DNA of 64,000 nucleotides from Drosophila persimilis (lineage: Eukaryota > Arthropoda > Insecta > Diptera > Drosophilidae), in NCBI RefSeq assembly GCF_003286085.1, contig NW_020825288.1, positions 3,410,001 to 3,474,000 on the forward strand. The letters are read 5' to 3'. The position numbers and the translations under genes were made by a program. The notes beneath the pieces are model-generated. The model was not told the DNA's origin. It made no database searches and worked only from the letters and a program-made list of their open reading frames with translations. The first letter of the stretch is position 1. Each line of letters starts with the position of its first letter. This document shows, in pieces, positions 37,296 to 49,300 of the stretch.

Positions 37296-37397
37296 TCCGT
37301 AATTACCTGAAAGCTCATAAAATATAAAAAAAGTAAACAAGAGATAAGAGATCAATTATATCAGCTCTACAAGCAGATAATATACAATACAGTTGCA

Positions 37398-38292
37398 ATG
37401 ACAGCGCTGAGATTATTGGCCCCCAAGGGTTTGCAACGTGTTCAGTTCTTTAGGCCACCGCTTAGTGCTAGTATGGCTTCCAGCTCTGTGCCCAAGATGG
37501 AGGCAACCGTTGCGGACGAACCCCGACCCATACTCTACGCCACTTGGTTAAGCTCGTGCTCCTGGCGTGTTCGCATTGCGTTGACCCTCAAACAGATCCC
37601 CTATGATGTCCAAGCAACCAGTTTACTCCAGGTCGGCGAACATCATGCCTATACCGACAAGTATCGTGAAGTGAATCCCATGCAGACAGTTCCATCGCTT
37701 CAAATCGGTGAGTATTGGCTTTATGATTGTAGTGGGGATGGCCGGACTAATGTTGAAATGTCTACAGATGGACACTCTTTATGCGACTCGGTGGCCATTA
37801 TGCACTACCTGGAGGAGACGCGGCCTAAGATCCCATTGCTGCCACAGGATGTCATGAAACGCGCCAAGGTCCGTGAGATCGTAGAGCTCATTTGCTCGGC
37901 CATTCAGCCACTGCAGAATCGCTTGGTCCTGGAGCATGTGGGCAAGGAGAAAAGCCTCGTGTGGGCACAGCATTGGATAGCTCGCGGATTTCAGGGTCTC
38001 GATCGAGTGCTCGCCGGATCCGCTGGCAAGTATTGTGTGGGCGATGAACTATCCATGGCGGATGTATGCCTCGTGCCGCAGGTCTTTAATGCCCGAATGT
38101 GAGGAATCACCCAAATCGGTTAATTGTTCAGTTAAGTACTTCCATTGTATTCTCTCTTGCAGGTACAAAGTGGACCTGAGCCCATACCCGAACATCGTTC
38201 GCCTGGATCATGAGCTACAGAGCCTGCCAGCCTTCAAAAGCAGCCATCCTCATCAACAGCCCGACTGTCCACCGAAATTTGCTGGCAAATAG
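37398..38292 (+). CDS. GstZ1: GstZ1: zeta-class glutathione transferase with a presequence-like N-terminus
   Basis: Three coding exons: 37,398-37,707; 37,768-38,098; 38,163-38,292. The introns are 60 and 64 bp with GT-AG ends, giving about 256 residues. The zeta motif [10 protein letters not shown] (S52, S53, C54) and the [12 protein letters not shown] helix are intact. The residue before the motif is Leu where GstZ2 has Arg. The first 25 residues (MTALRLLAPKGLQRVQFFRP...) have five basic and no acidic residues and can form an amphipathic helix, as in mitochondrial presequences. An internal ATG (MASSSVPKMEA) could give a cytosolic form. It arose by tandem duplication with GstZ2: exon phases and positions match exactly. 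Predicted role: maleylacetoacetate isomerase in tyrosine catabolism. Substrate is inferred from the family. Confidence 0.93.
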
Positions 38293-38345
38293 GAAAAGAC
38301 TAATAAGAATATCAACATTCTAATCGCATTTATATTCAATATTTA

Positions 38346-38351
38346 AATAAA
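38346..38351 (+). terminator. GstZ1: Polyadenylation signal for GstZ1
   Basis: AATAAA 54 bases after the stop codon. The convergent ps transcript may end nearby. Confidence 0.65.
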
Positions 38352-40420
38352 CAAAAAGAAGAAAGAGAAACTTCAGTTTAATTTATAATATAATTTTTAT
38401 TAGTTTCGTCATTTTCATATAATCGTTCTTAAATGTGTAATGTGTATTCCATGTTGTAATTCATTTATGTACCGTCCTAGCTTTTGCAATTTCTATTCTT
38501 TCATCCTGGATGCGGATGCGGATCTTTATAATGTTTCTATGTGTGTGTGTGTGTCGTATGCACTTATTGGCGTTTCTGGTTGGTTGGGTGTCTGTGTGTG
38601 TGTGTTTTAGTATGTTTCTGCGTGTGTATATATGTATTCAACAAATTTTTACTATAAATACTATTACATACAGATGCGCCAAACGCATGCCATAACATTA
38701 CCATACCATTACATTCGATATACATGTACTGTACTGTACTGCACTGTATCGGTATCGGTATCTATTATCGGTACCGATGATCGATCATCAGCCTACCTAG
38801 AGCTTAGCTTTCCGTTTTATTGCTGGCCAAGACCGTAAAGAGTTCTCTTGCAATCTTCATTATCCTTATTCTTTCACTATCTTTTATGTTTTATTCGGTT
38901 TTCGGTTTTTGGATTTTTGTTTATCGAGTATGATCCTTTTTTGGGGGTTATATAGCTATGTATATATATATGTATGTAGAGAGGAGTAACTGTTTTGCAT
39001 ACGTTTTTTATTCGCAATTGTACAAGTTTTTTTCTTACGTTTTGTTTAGTTGCAAAAATTATGTTTTTCGTTTTGTTAAAATTTGAATGAGCTACATTTA
39101 AAGAATCTTCTTTTGTTTGGGATACCTTTTGACTTAATTGTTTAAAGATTTCACTATACTATGTTTTATTTCTTTGCGCCATGTGTCTCGCATATGCTTT
39201 TGCTTTTGCATTTTTTCAAATCTATATCTCGTTTTTTGTCAAGTTAAATGATATTGAGAAATAAAGAAGTCCTACACTATTTCGTGGTTATGTGTGATCC
39301 ATTTGATTTGCTTTTCGAATGCTAAACGAATAAATTTATAAAATCCTTGCTTTACTACTTGATCGTTAAAAAACTTCAATTGATTATAAATTGTAAATAG
39401 AGCATAACTAAATATCGTTGATTTCATTTTATACTTTTGTATTTTCTTTCTTTAATTTAATTAGGATTTTACCTGATCCGTCATTTCCATTTTCCATTTT
39501 GGGTTTCTATTCATTATTTTTTCGTTTTTCTTTTGAGTTTATTGGGGCTTGGTTTGGTTTGGTTTGGTTTTGCTAAAATTTTATTTAAATATTTTGCTAA
39601 TATGTATAAGTAAAACACGTCTCTCTCTCCGCAAATACATTGCATGTTCTCTCGTTCTCATTCTCATGCTCATTCTCATTCTCATTCGGTTTCGTCCACC
39701 ATCTGATCGAATTCGATTTGCCTATTTTGGGGGAGCCTGCGCCTGAGCCTTCAATTTGTATCGCACCTACGTTAATATTACATTAGCTTCGCCTATATAC
39801 GTGGGGGTATTGTATATACATTTATATATACTATACTCTATGTTATATTTGTTTAATTTGTTCTCCACCTCCGTTCTACCTTTCTCGTTTTGTCATTATT
39901 ATTATCACAGTCAAATCATAAAAGATTTAGTACTTTTACTTTTGAATGAGTTTCCATGATGTTGGTTTTTCTGCTAAATGTTTCGCGCCTCCGAATGACC
40001 ACCGATCCACGCCAATTTCTTCATTGTGTCTTCTACATAACTATTGAGAGATCGAAACTGCTGTGTATTGCTGTTGCTGCTGTTCGTAATTCCTATAGAG
40101 AGTGCAACGGACAATTTGACATTGTGTGACGAGGGGTGCTAGTATTTCCTCTATCATGTACTATTCTCCTAAGAAAACGTTAAGAAGTTGTTTTTGCAAA
40201 GTAATGATATCGAATTAACCTCCTTACGCCCTCCCAGCTGGCTATACGGTTATATCTAGTCGTTTGTATAAAATATTAACAGAATCGGAATCGGAAATTC
40301 TACATTGAGCGAAATATTGGACTTTCGGGGAGCGAGCTGCTGCAACAAATCGTGAAGGCCGTTTCGTTTTTTTATTTAACATTTGTTCTCATTGGCTAAG
40401 GTACTCACGTATGCTACTTT

Positions 40421-40447
40421 TTGGATTGGATTGGATTGGATTGGATT
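40421..40447. repeat. TTGGA pentamer array (five units)
   Basis: Five perfect head-to-tail TTGGA units in the region read as the ps 3'UTR. Confidence 0.85.
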
Positions 40448-43400
40448 CGACAAAGTACATATCTACTACTTGTACAATATGAGAAGAAATTTCGAAAATA
40501 CCCACAAACATTGGCATATGTTTGCTTTGTTTTGTTTTGTTTCGATCCAAATTTTAATTTTCAGTTAACTATTTTGTACATTGAATATACGTGTATATTG
40601 CATTTCGAATGGTGTGGTGACTCTCAGAGGGTATACATATATCTCTTCGCTATGACTGTGATGCACTTGCATGAGTTATGACTTATGTGTGTATGTACTC
40701 CTAGGTGTGTATATCCTAGGTTCCTTCCTTGTATCTAATCTACGGATACACTTTGCCAGCGTATCAGATATTGCACAGCAATATCCGAAGCAATCCTTAT
40801 AGCTAAAATGTAAATTTTTCAACCCTTCTTCGGGGCTGCCGCCCTGCCATTTCTGGCCCGCAGACCCATTTGCTAAGGAAACACAAAGAAACGATAGGTA
40901 GGGCTGCTATACATATATCGTATGTATCTATGAGGAGGAGCTGGAGCACTTTGAGATGTTGGCAAAGTGCGGCCCAACAGATCATTCCCAGTGGGTTGTT
41001 TAGTTTCAATCGTTAAACCGCTTTTATTTGCTTGAATTGTTTAATATTAATTTATGTATCACACTAACGACTACTTTTTATACTTTTAGTGTATGTATGT
41101 ATTTATATATATATGTATATTAAATATATATATATTTATTATTATATTTCACTAATGTTGAATTGTGTTCTGCTCGGTTCTTTCACTTTCTGTTGTGGCT
41201 GTCGAATGCTCCGTAGCTGTCTTCCGTCGAATAGCTTTATACAATACATGGGCTATACTGAGGTTATATAATGAATCAGTTAGTACTCGCCTCGTACCCT
41301 CGAAACATCTCTTGGGCTTGCATATTGTATGTGTGTATGTCTATATATAGGTGTGTATTTATATATATATATGTATATATATAATATGTATGTATATGTA
41401 ATGCACATATGCATTCGTTAATGTTTAATTGTTCTAATAACAGTGTGGGGTGGCAAAGCATAACAAATTATATTTAACGATTCTTTTCTTTTCTTTTCTG
41501 TTCTTTCTTTTGTTTTCATTTCTTTTCTTCGTTTAAGTTCTTTATGTATGTATTAATGATTCCATATATATATGTATGTATGCACTATACGAGATTTGAT
41601 TGATAAATTGAACTCCTCTTTACATATTTTTGTATCTTTAGCAAATTACTGATTTTTCATTATTGTTTTTGTTTTTTATTTTTTGTTTTACTCAAATTTG
41701 AATTACTTTAAATATTCATGTACTGTATGTATATGTATATATGTATATAGTTAATAAAAGTTGCATTTTATGTGGTACTACTTTAACACTAATAGACTCC
41801 GTCGTTGAAATAACAGCTGTTTTACTTTTACTTTTACTTTTCCCTACTCTCCTTCTTCCTATCCTATCCGTCCTATCCGTCCTATCCTTCCATATTTCTA
41901 TTCTTTTCCTCTTATTGTTATTAATTATCATGCCTTTAATAAAAAACTCTCCTTCTGAATCGGTGAACAAAAACAAACATTAATGCACACGTCTATCCAA
42001 AGTTTCTCTTTCTTTTTTTTCTTCTAATGATTGCAGTGGAAATTGGAGTTGAAGTGGCGATAGTTTGGTGATTGGGTTGGATGACAGAATGTGTCTGATA
42101 AGTGGCTGGGGGGAGGAGTGGGAGGTGCTTGGCATTAACAATTGAAGGGTGAGCACAAAGCAATCATGCAATCATCCAATATCATCCCTTTGGATGGATC
42201 GATCTTCCCCACAGTCCGTTCTCCGACCTGAACTCCGATGGCGCGGGATGCGTGAAGCTTCAATTTGTACAGCAAATAACAAACGCGTTCAAACAATAAA
42301 AATCCAAACAAGCATAAACACGTCGAAAGCGCAGGACACTCAGGTATCCTGAACAGATCCTCTGACCTGTTCCCCGAACAGATCCCTTTGTCCCCTCTTA
42401 TTTCTGTCCTCTCTTTCGTCACGCCCCCAGCCCTCAGCCCACACACAACCCACAATAAAGGGGATAACATAGGGGGAGTACATGGACATATATCGGACAT
42501 TTGCTGAGAAATGGAGTTGGATTTGGGGGGGTGTGCTGGGGCTGTAGCTGTGCCTGTGGGTGTGGTCGGGGCCTCCGACTTGGAGCTGTGTCCTTGCACA
42601 TTTTTGTTGATGAATTGAATTGAGAACTTGATTTTCGGGGAATTTGTTTGCTTTTCAAGTAAAGCTTTTCTTTTCTCTTAGTTGTCTCATTAAAAAAATT
42701 AATTATTTCATAATTAATTTCAAGTTTCATTTGACTTCTTCTTCGTTTAATAAATATATTTTTGCTTTCTTTTTGCTTTGTTTTGTTTTTGTTTTTCTTT
42801 AAATACATATCACAGATCCAGTACAAATATATGTATATATATTTGTGGTTATTCTCCCTTCTTCCTTTCTTCTACTATAAGTTCATATATATATCATATA
42901 AAACTCATACATTAAACATAACTCAGTGAGCACGCGCGCATGTGATACTGATATTTAGTACGAATGTGTGTATGTATGGGGGGGGGACATGTATGCATGT
43001 GTGTATCTGCGTGTTGGTGTGTGTGTGTGGGGGGGTTGGGGGGTATGTATCTGAGTTAGTTGGCGTTCTTGTGGTGCTTGGATTCTCTGGGTGGCTCTGA
43101 TAGATTGTTCGTTGCTCTCCCGTTGCTGAATTTGACATGTGACCCAAAAAAAAGGACGAAATCGAAAAGTAAAAATCGTTTTGTCTTTGAATTTTGTAGG
43201 TTGTTGATTGGTTTTTGGATTTTTTTGTGGGGGGTGGGGGGTGGACGAAAGGGGATCTGTGTATTATGCTTGTTGTGATTCTTGTTTTAGTGGATTTCTG
43301 CTGCTGCTGCTGCTGGTGGTGATGCTGTTTTGCCTGGATAATTCCTACTTTTAGACGATCTATTGCTTATCATTTCTCTCGACGTTCTGCTGTTTTTTTT

Positions 43401-43965
43401 TTTTTTTCTTTATGTCTTCCATAAAATAATAGTTTCAATTAAAACACCAACATCATCTTTATTCCCTTCCGATATTTGTTTCTTTTGGTTTTTGTTTTGG
43501 ATGTTAATGCATATTTCAAGGCACACTAGCATTTACGACTGTACTTTCAAATTTACTTTCATTTTTTTTGTTTTTTTGTTTCGTTTTTCCCCTCGTTTAT
43601 GTAGTTAGGTAATAGTTATTCTTTAAGACAAGATTTCTTTTGTTTTGTCACAATTATCTCCTCTAGTTTTCCGTTTGATTTCATACTTTAATCGTATTAT
43701 ATAAATATTGCACAAATAAGAACAATTGTAGGTATGTAAGTTTTAACAATAATAGCAAAACAAATTAATAAGAACAACTTTTCAACTTAAACATAGACTT
43801 AGCTTACGATTGGTTGCTGTTTTTGCTGTTGCTGTTTTTTTTTCCATCTGAATGTCCCTTCGTTTCCCTACATTGATGAGCGTTTTCAGTGATTGAAATT
43901 GATATTGAAATATTGATATTGATTCTGATACTGAGAGCGTATCAAAGAGAGTGGTTTGGTTGGGT

Positions 43966-44008
43966 TGACTGACTGACTGATTGACTGGTTGGTTGGTTGG
44001 TTGGTTGT
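43966..44008. repeat. GACT and GGTT tetramer arrays
   Basis: Short adjacent arrays, first TGAC/GACT then GGTT units, in the putative ps 3'UTR. Confidence 0.75.
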
Positions 44009-46238
44009 TGGGTTGGTTGATTGATTGCTGATTGGTCATGATAATGTTGTAGACTGGTTTTAGGATACGTTTTGTGGCTGTTTGGGTTAGTGGGTGAGCT
44101 GAGGGGGTGGTGGTGGTGGTGGCTTGGTGTTGCACCTGGTGCGCTTTTTACAAATTAAATTAAACACATAAAACGTTGCATGTTTTTCTCAGATTTTATT
44201 GAAATTTCGTTTCATCATTGTCTTTGTTTATTAATCAAAAAGAAAGGTTAAACTTAATTATGTGTAAGGAATAAAGTAAAATAAGAAAAATTTCATTACA
44301 AGTAAGGCATTTCTCTCTCTGTATGGATGGGGTATGGGGACTTTTCCTTGTCTTTGTGTGTGTGTGTGTATGTATGATAAGGCGGAAAATTTGTTTGATT
44401 TTTTTTTGTGTTTCAATGTGATGTTAAATTGTTTTTTTGTTGTCTTTACACTGCATTCTAGATATGTACATAAAATTTGTGGGGTTTGTGAAATGTTTTG
44501 TCGAAATTATGTTTAATAATTGCACAATACTTAAAATTAAGAGAGGGAAATCGTTTGGTGGCTTGTCTGATATTTGTGGCATGAAGAAAACCCTAAATGA
44601 ATGCTTTCATATGAGAATATTTTACAGAGAAATGTCGTTTTCTTTTTGTTTTGTTTGTTCTTTTAATTAAGGGTCTCAATCAAAAGAGTGTGATGTGAAG
44701 AAAATGTACGACTTAAGATTAAGAATGTAAGAAACAAATGTGCTAAATTTACCAAAAAAAAACGTAAAAAGGAAAAAGGAATACGAAGTTAACAAAAGAA
44801 AAATAAAGGAAATCAAGAGGTGCAGTTCTCAAACTGGCAGCTAACAAATCGCATAGGTATAAATTAAATATATATAAATATATATCAAACAATGATTGGA
44901 TAAGGAGTAACAAATCGGGAGCACAAATCACAACCAAAGGGAGACTCACGTGCGCGCGCAACACATTAACACCACTTCGATTGTATGGGGGATAGAACAG
45001 ATAGTCTGTCTCTAAAACTTAACAACATTATCATGATCAACGTCAACTAAACTATATATATATATTCTGTTTTTAAAGCTGTGGAATCGTGTGTATATAT
45101 ATATATATATATGTAAGCAATAGGGGGGGAATAGAGGGGTCAACAACAGAGAACAGAAAACAGATAAAACAGGAAACAGAAAACGGTAACGAAAGAACGT
45201 AATATGTCAGTAGTATTTATTTTTTAAGGGTTTTGGGTTTTTGGGTGGGGGGGGGGGAAACAACACTTTTCACTAGCCTGTCAGCAGTAGTAGTACTCGT
45301 AGTTTTTTCTTGTAAAATATTTACCTTATTTCGAGGTTAAGAATCACCTGAAGTTTTCACTGAAAACGCTCGCTCAGTACACGGAAAGGAAGTGGCCTTT
45401 TTGGTGGCCTTTCCACAGCTCGTTTTAGTTCAACGTAATGCTAATATTTTTTAGTGTATCGTGTAAGTGTGTGTGTGTGTGTGGTGGTGGCATATGTAGA
45501 TATATATATGTATGGGCATAGGTGTGTGTGGATAATATATAAACAAGACTCAACAACGTGTGTACATAACATATACATATGTATATATGCCCCATATATA
45601 TGTTGTGTGTGTGTGTGTGTGTGTGTGTGGGGGTCGTATATAGCTTTTGTCGGGGCCGAAAAACCAAAAAAACAGAACACGCAACGCAAACACATACGCA
45701 TCACAAACAAACAAAACAAAAGACCCAAACAGTTTTGCCTTCTTCCTAACTATTTATGTATACCCGATCTCTGGCATTACAATATCTGGGCTTTAACTTT
45801 GATTTCGATACAACAAATGCAACAATCATCTTCTACAGTAGAGGCATAGTATAGTCCATATTATTATACAAGTTTCCTCTCTTCCTTTCTCTACGGCTTA
45901 AAGCATTTCTCCTTGGGGGTTTCGAGGTACCCAAAATGGTGAATGGGAGGGAAAGGGAGAGGTATATGCAATACATAATTAACATTTATTAAGTGTTTAA
46001 CTTTTCTTTGCACTTCGCATAACAATTGGTGTTTTGTTTTTTTCTATTGCTGTAGTTTCCTTTCTCTTATTTCTCTTGTTGTTTCTGTTGTTGTTTTTGT
46101 TTTTCGTTTGTTTAAAGTTAATATTTCTTTAGTTATTTCGTTTTTTTGTTTGCTTTTTTTCTCATTTTTGGTGTTGCTTCTTACAGAAAATGAACAATTT
46201 TTTGTTTAGAGGGAAAAACTTGCTATAGCCTATAGGTA

Positions 46239-46266
46239 GGGTAGGGTAGGGCAGGGTAGGGAAGGG
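46239..46266 (+). repeat. Six GGG runs (G-quadruplex motif) just past the ps stop codon
   Basis: GGG runs at 46,239, 46,244, 46,249, 46,254, 46,259 and 46,264, separated by two-base loops (TA, CA, AA). This is a textbook quadruplex sequence on the plus strand. The ps mRNA reads the complementary C-rich strand, so in RNA it is a poly-C-type element about 120 nt after the stop codon. Confidence 0.8.
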
Positions 46267-46381
46267 TGTATGCTGTGGTGCTGTTGTTGTTGTTGTTTTG
46301 CTGTGGTGTTTTGTATGTTGTGTGTTGCTTGTTGGTTGTTTGATTGGTTTTGGGGGATTGATTGATTGGTTTACTTGGTTA

Positions 46382-49300
46382 TTAATTCACAACAGTGGTT
46401 AATGGAATTTGTCGCGCCCTCTTTGTCTCCTCCTCGGTGATTTTCTGCTCAATTAGAAACTGCGCTTTGGCAATGGCGTTCGGCTGACCAGTAATGGTTA
46501 CAATGCGATTTCTAGTGCCAGGTGCGAATATGCCCTTTTTGGAAATTTGCACATTTGCGCCAGAAACATGTTGAATCTCAACTAAACTACGACCGTTCGG
46601 ACCTGGAATATTTGCATCAGATTTATGTTAAATATATTTTAAGAATAGTAATATGACAATATGTGTGGTTTATATACGATTACGAGTTATATATATATAT
46701 AGATATATGTTGTATATTGTATATGGAAAGGTGTGCAGGTGTTCAGGTGTTCAGCTGTGTGTGTTTTATAGCAGTTAAGTGTTTTGTGGATCGAAACTTA
46801 CGACACCAAAAGGTATCACACACAAGAATAAGCTCTGGAATGGTTGTTTTTGGGGGCAGGGTTGGGTGGTTTGGTCAGAATGCCGTGACCCTACTAACTA
46901 ATGACCTAACGACCTTAAAAATGACACTGAGGTAAAAATAACAGCATCCAACAAACATAATTATCCAAGAATTGCACTAGCCGACTGGGGGCATAAGTAT
47001 TCATACACATATACATATACATCTTCGTATCTGTCGTATGTATATGTAAGAAAAAATTCGTTAAACATAAAAAAAATGTGAGGGAGAAACCTACAACCTA
47101 ACGTTTGGGGGGGTGGTAATGGGGGGTGGTGGGGGTCTAAAGCTAATGCCTACTGCTAACTGCTGCTGCCTTTCAGATACTGGGAATGTCTGTGCGTGAA
47201 ACTTGTGCGAACTTTCAGTTGATCGGAATGGGAGTGGACCGTGGGCTCATGGATCGTGCGGGTTGTGTGTGAGGCAAGAACTTGACTAGAAATTTCGCTA
47301 TAAGTTGGATGCATTTATTGGGAATATCATATACAGAATGTTGAACGGAATGCTTCGAATGCAGCAGATCTCCTGAGAGTCTGCCCTACGATGAGTCTAC
47401 TGGAATGACGGCTATGTCTAATGGATCTGATCTATGGCTAAAGCGCAGAGTATGGGTTACGAGTGCGATGTGGGGGGCGGGGTGTGGCGGTGCGGGGCGG
47501 GGCGGGTTAACTCTTTCGGCTTTTCCTTCTTTTGGCTTCTGGCGTGTGCTAGGGATCGGGTGGGTGGGGCAGGAGGAGCTCGGGGTTCGGTAAATAGAGT
47601 TGCGGCGTTGTTGCTGTAGTTTCTGGTAGGTTGTTTTTGCGTTTTGCATTTAGTAGGGGTAATAGTAATGGCGCCCACCTAGAATTGCGCCGATGATCAT
47701 CTCGGGCACCTCCACGTTCTTCGAGTCCTTGGAACTCAGGTCGCCGGGTGTGGGGCTCTTGCTGAGGCCGCCCAGCTGGGCGCTGTTCGCCGCTCCCGTG
47801 GCGGCTGTCAGCCCGAAACTGTTGTTGTTCAGCGAGACGGGCGTGGCCGGCGCCGTGGCGGAGCCCAGATGGCGGAATGGATCGAATTGGACCGCGGCGG
47901 CGTCCAGCTGCGACTGTGTCGGCCGGCTGGCGGCTGCGGCAGCCGCTGCTGCAGCGGCATACTGCTCCAGATTCACCTGGCCGACAGCGCCAAACACATT
48001 GCTGGCGTTGGCCGCATTGGCGGCCGCCGTCTGCTGGTCCAGCGTCGTCACGCCCAGGAAATTGCCCAGCGTCGAGTGAGCACCGTTGGTGTGGGGCACG
48101 CCCACGCCCATGCCGAGGACTCCGTACTTGGCCAGGACGCCCAGGGCGTTGCAGACTTCAGTGGTGACGGTCTCCGAGTAGCCAGAGCCGCGCATGGCAA
48201 CCTGCAAGGGGGAAGCCCGAGAAATTCGTTGGTTAGTCATCTGCCAGAGCTGGGAACGCCACTGATCATCAGTAATCACCAGCGGATGGGACCGAACCTT
48301 AATATGCTCGAGCAGTTGGTTGGCAACCGCCAGGTTGGGCGCCGGATTGGGGGCGCCCAGGTTGATGGACAAGTTGATGCCGGTGCCGTTGACTAGCAGA
48401 CTGGCCGCCGAGTTGGCGCCACCGATGGAGGTGCCCAGCGTCGAGTTGAGCGATGCGGTGCTCGAGTTGATGGCATTCTGATTGGTGGCGTACGGGGAGC
48501 CAGTCGGATTGAAGTTGGCCACCGGCCCGCTGACGTCCGCGTAGGAGACATTCAGGCAGGTGCCCGACTGCGGGTCCTCGACGATCTTCGAGAGGATCAT
48601 CTTGCAGGCGTTCTTGTTGTTCTCCTTGTCGCCGATGATGGTGATGCAGCGCTCCTGCAGCGAGACATCCTTGGGCTTCTGCGAGATCTGAACGTAGGAG
48701 CCGCTGTCCTCCTTGATCTGTTTGATGAAGGCACCGCCCTTGCCGATGATCATGCCGGCTGTGGAGTTGGGCACCAGGATCTTGACCTGCTTGTCCCGCT
48801 CCTGGGTCTGTTTCGACTCGGCATCGATGATCTTTGTGGTCAGGTCGGGCTTCTCGCGGATTTTGTCCATGATAAAGTCCAGCACGACCATGATGGCCTC
48901 CGTGGATCCAGTGATCAGGCAGACGCGTTCAGTGGTGCCTAAAAAGCCAAAGATACGATCGATTCAGTTGAGGTTCATTGGGGGGTAGCATGGAGAGACG
49001 GGACTCACCTGGATAGAAGTCATGCGACTTGGACATCTTTACTCTAGCACCCGTGTCCTTCTGCAGGGAGGCGATCGTCTCGCCTCCTTTGCCGATGATG
49101 GCCCCAGAGGCCACCGCGGGCACCAGTATTTTCATGTGATACGTTGTCTCGCCTGCAATCAAAGAATCGAAACGGGGTTCACAGAGCGACCAATGGTTGT
49201 TGGGGGAGGTAGAAGGGGGGTTATAGATTAGGGGCTCGGGTTCTGGTTCTGGTTAGTCGGGTTAGGGCACAGGGCTCTTGAGGGGCTGGGGCGGCTCTGG

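Larger units (their letters stand above)
35779..37397 (+). other. GstZ2 3'UTR and GstZ1 upstream region
   Basis: AT-rich and without coding exons. AATAAA hexamers at 36,158-36,163 and 36,999-37,004 offer a short and a long GstZ2 3'UTR. TATCGATA palindromes lie at 36,046-36,053 and 37,288-37,295. Short ATCGATC clusters occur near 36,541-36,560. Confidence 0.65.
38370..46381 (-). other. ps: Probable long 3'UTR of pasilla
   Basis: Eight kilobases of AT-rich DNA downstream of the ps stop codon with no convincing coding exon. It is full of T-tracts (A-tracts in the mRNA), TATATA/TGTATGTA runs, and simple arrays at 40,421, 43,966 and 46,239. Several minus-strand AATAAA hexamers occur, the last (38,395-38,400) next to the GstZ1 end. 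Long 3'UTRs are common in neuronal and RNA-binding genes of flies. How much is really transcribed cannot be seen here. A terminal-exon-like acceptor at about 40,876 is treated separately in the findings. Confidence 0.5.

Noticed and set aside
42135-42599. 154-codon minus-strand frame with a Thr/Pro-rich start
   Set aside because: Lies in the AT-rich downstream region of ps. No acceptor or donor frames it and only the first third looks coding-like, so 3'UTR is simpler.
47869-48396. 175-codon plus-strand frame over ps exons
   Set aside because: Shadow of the Ala/Gly-rich ps coding sequence on the opposite strand.
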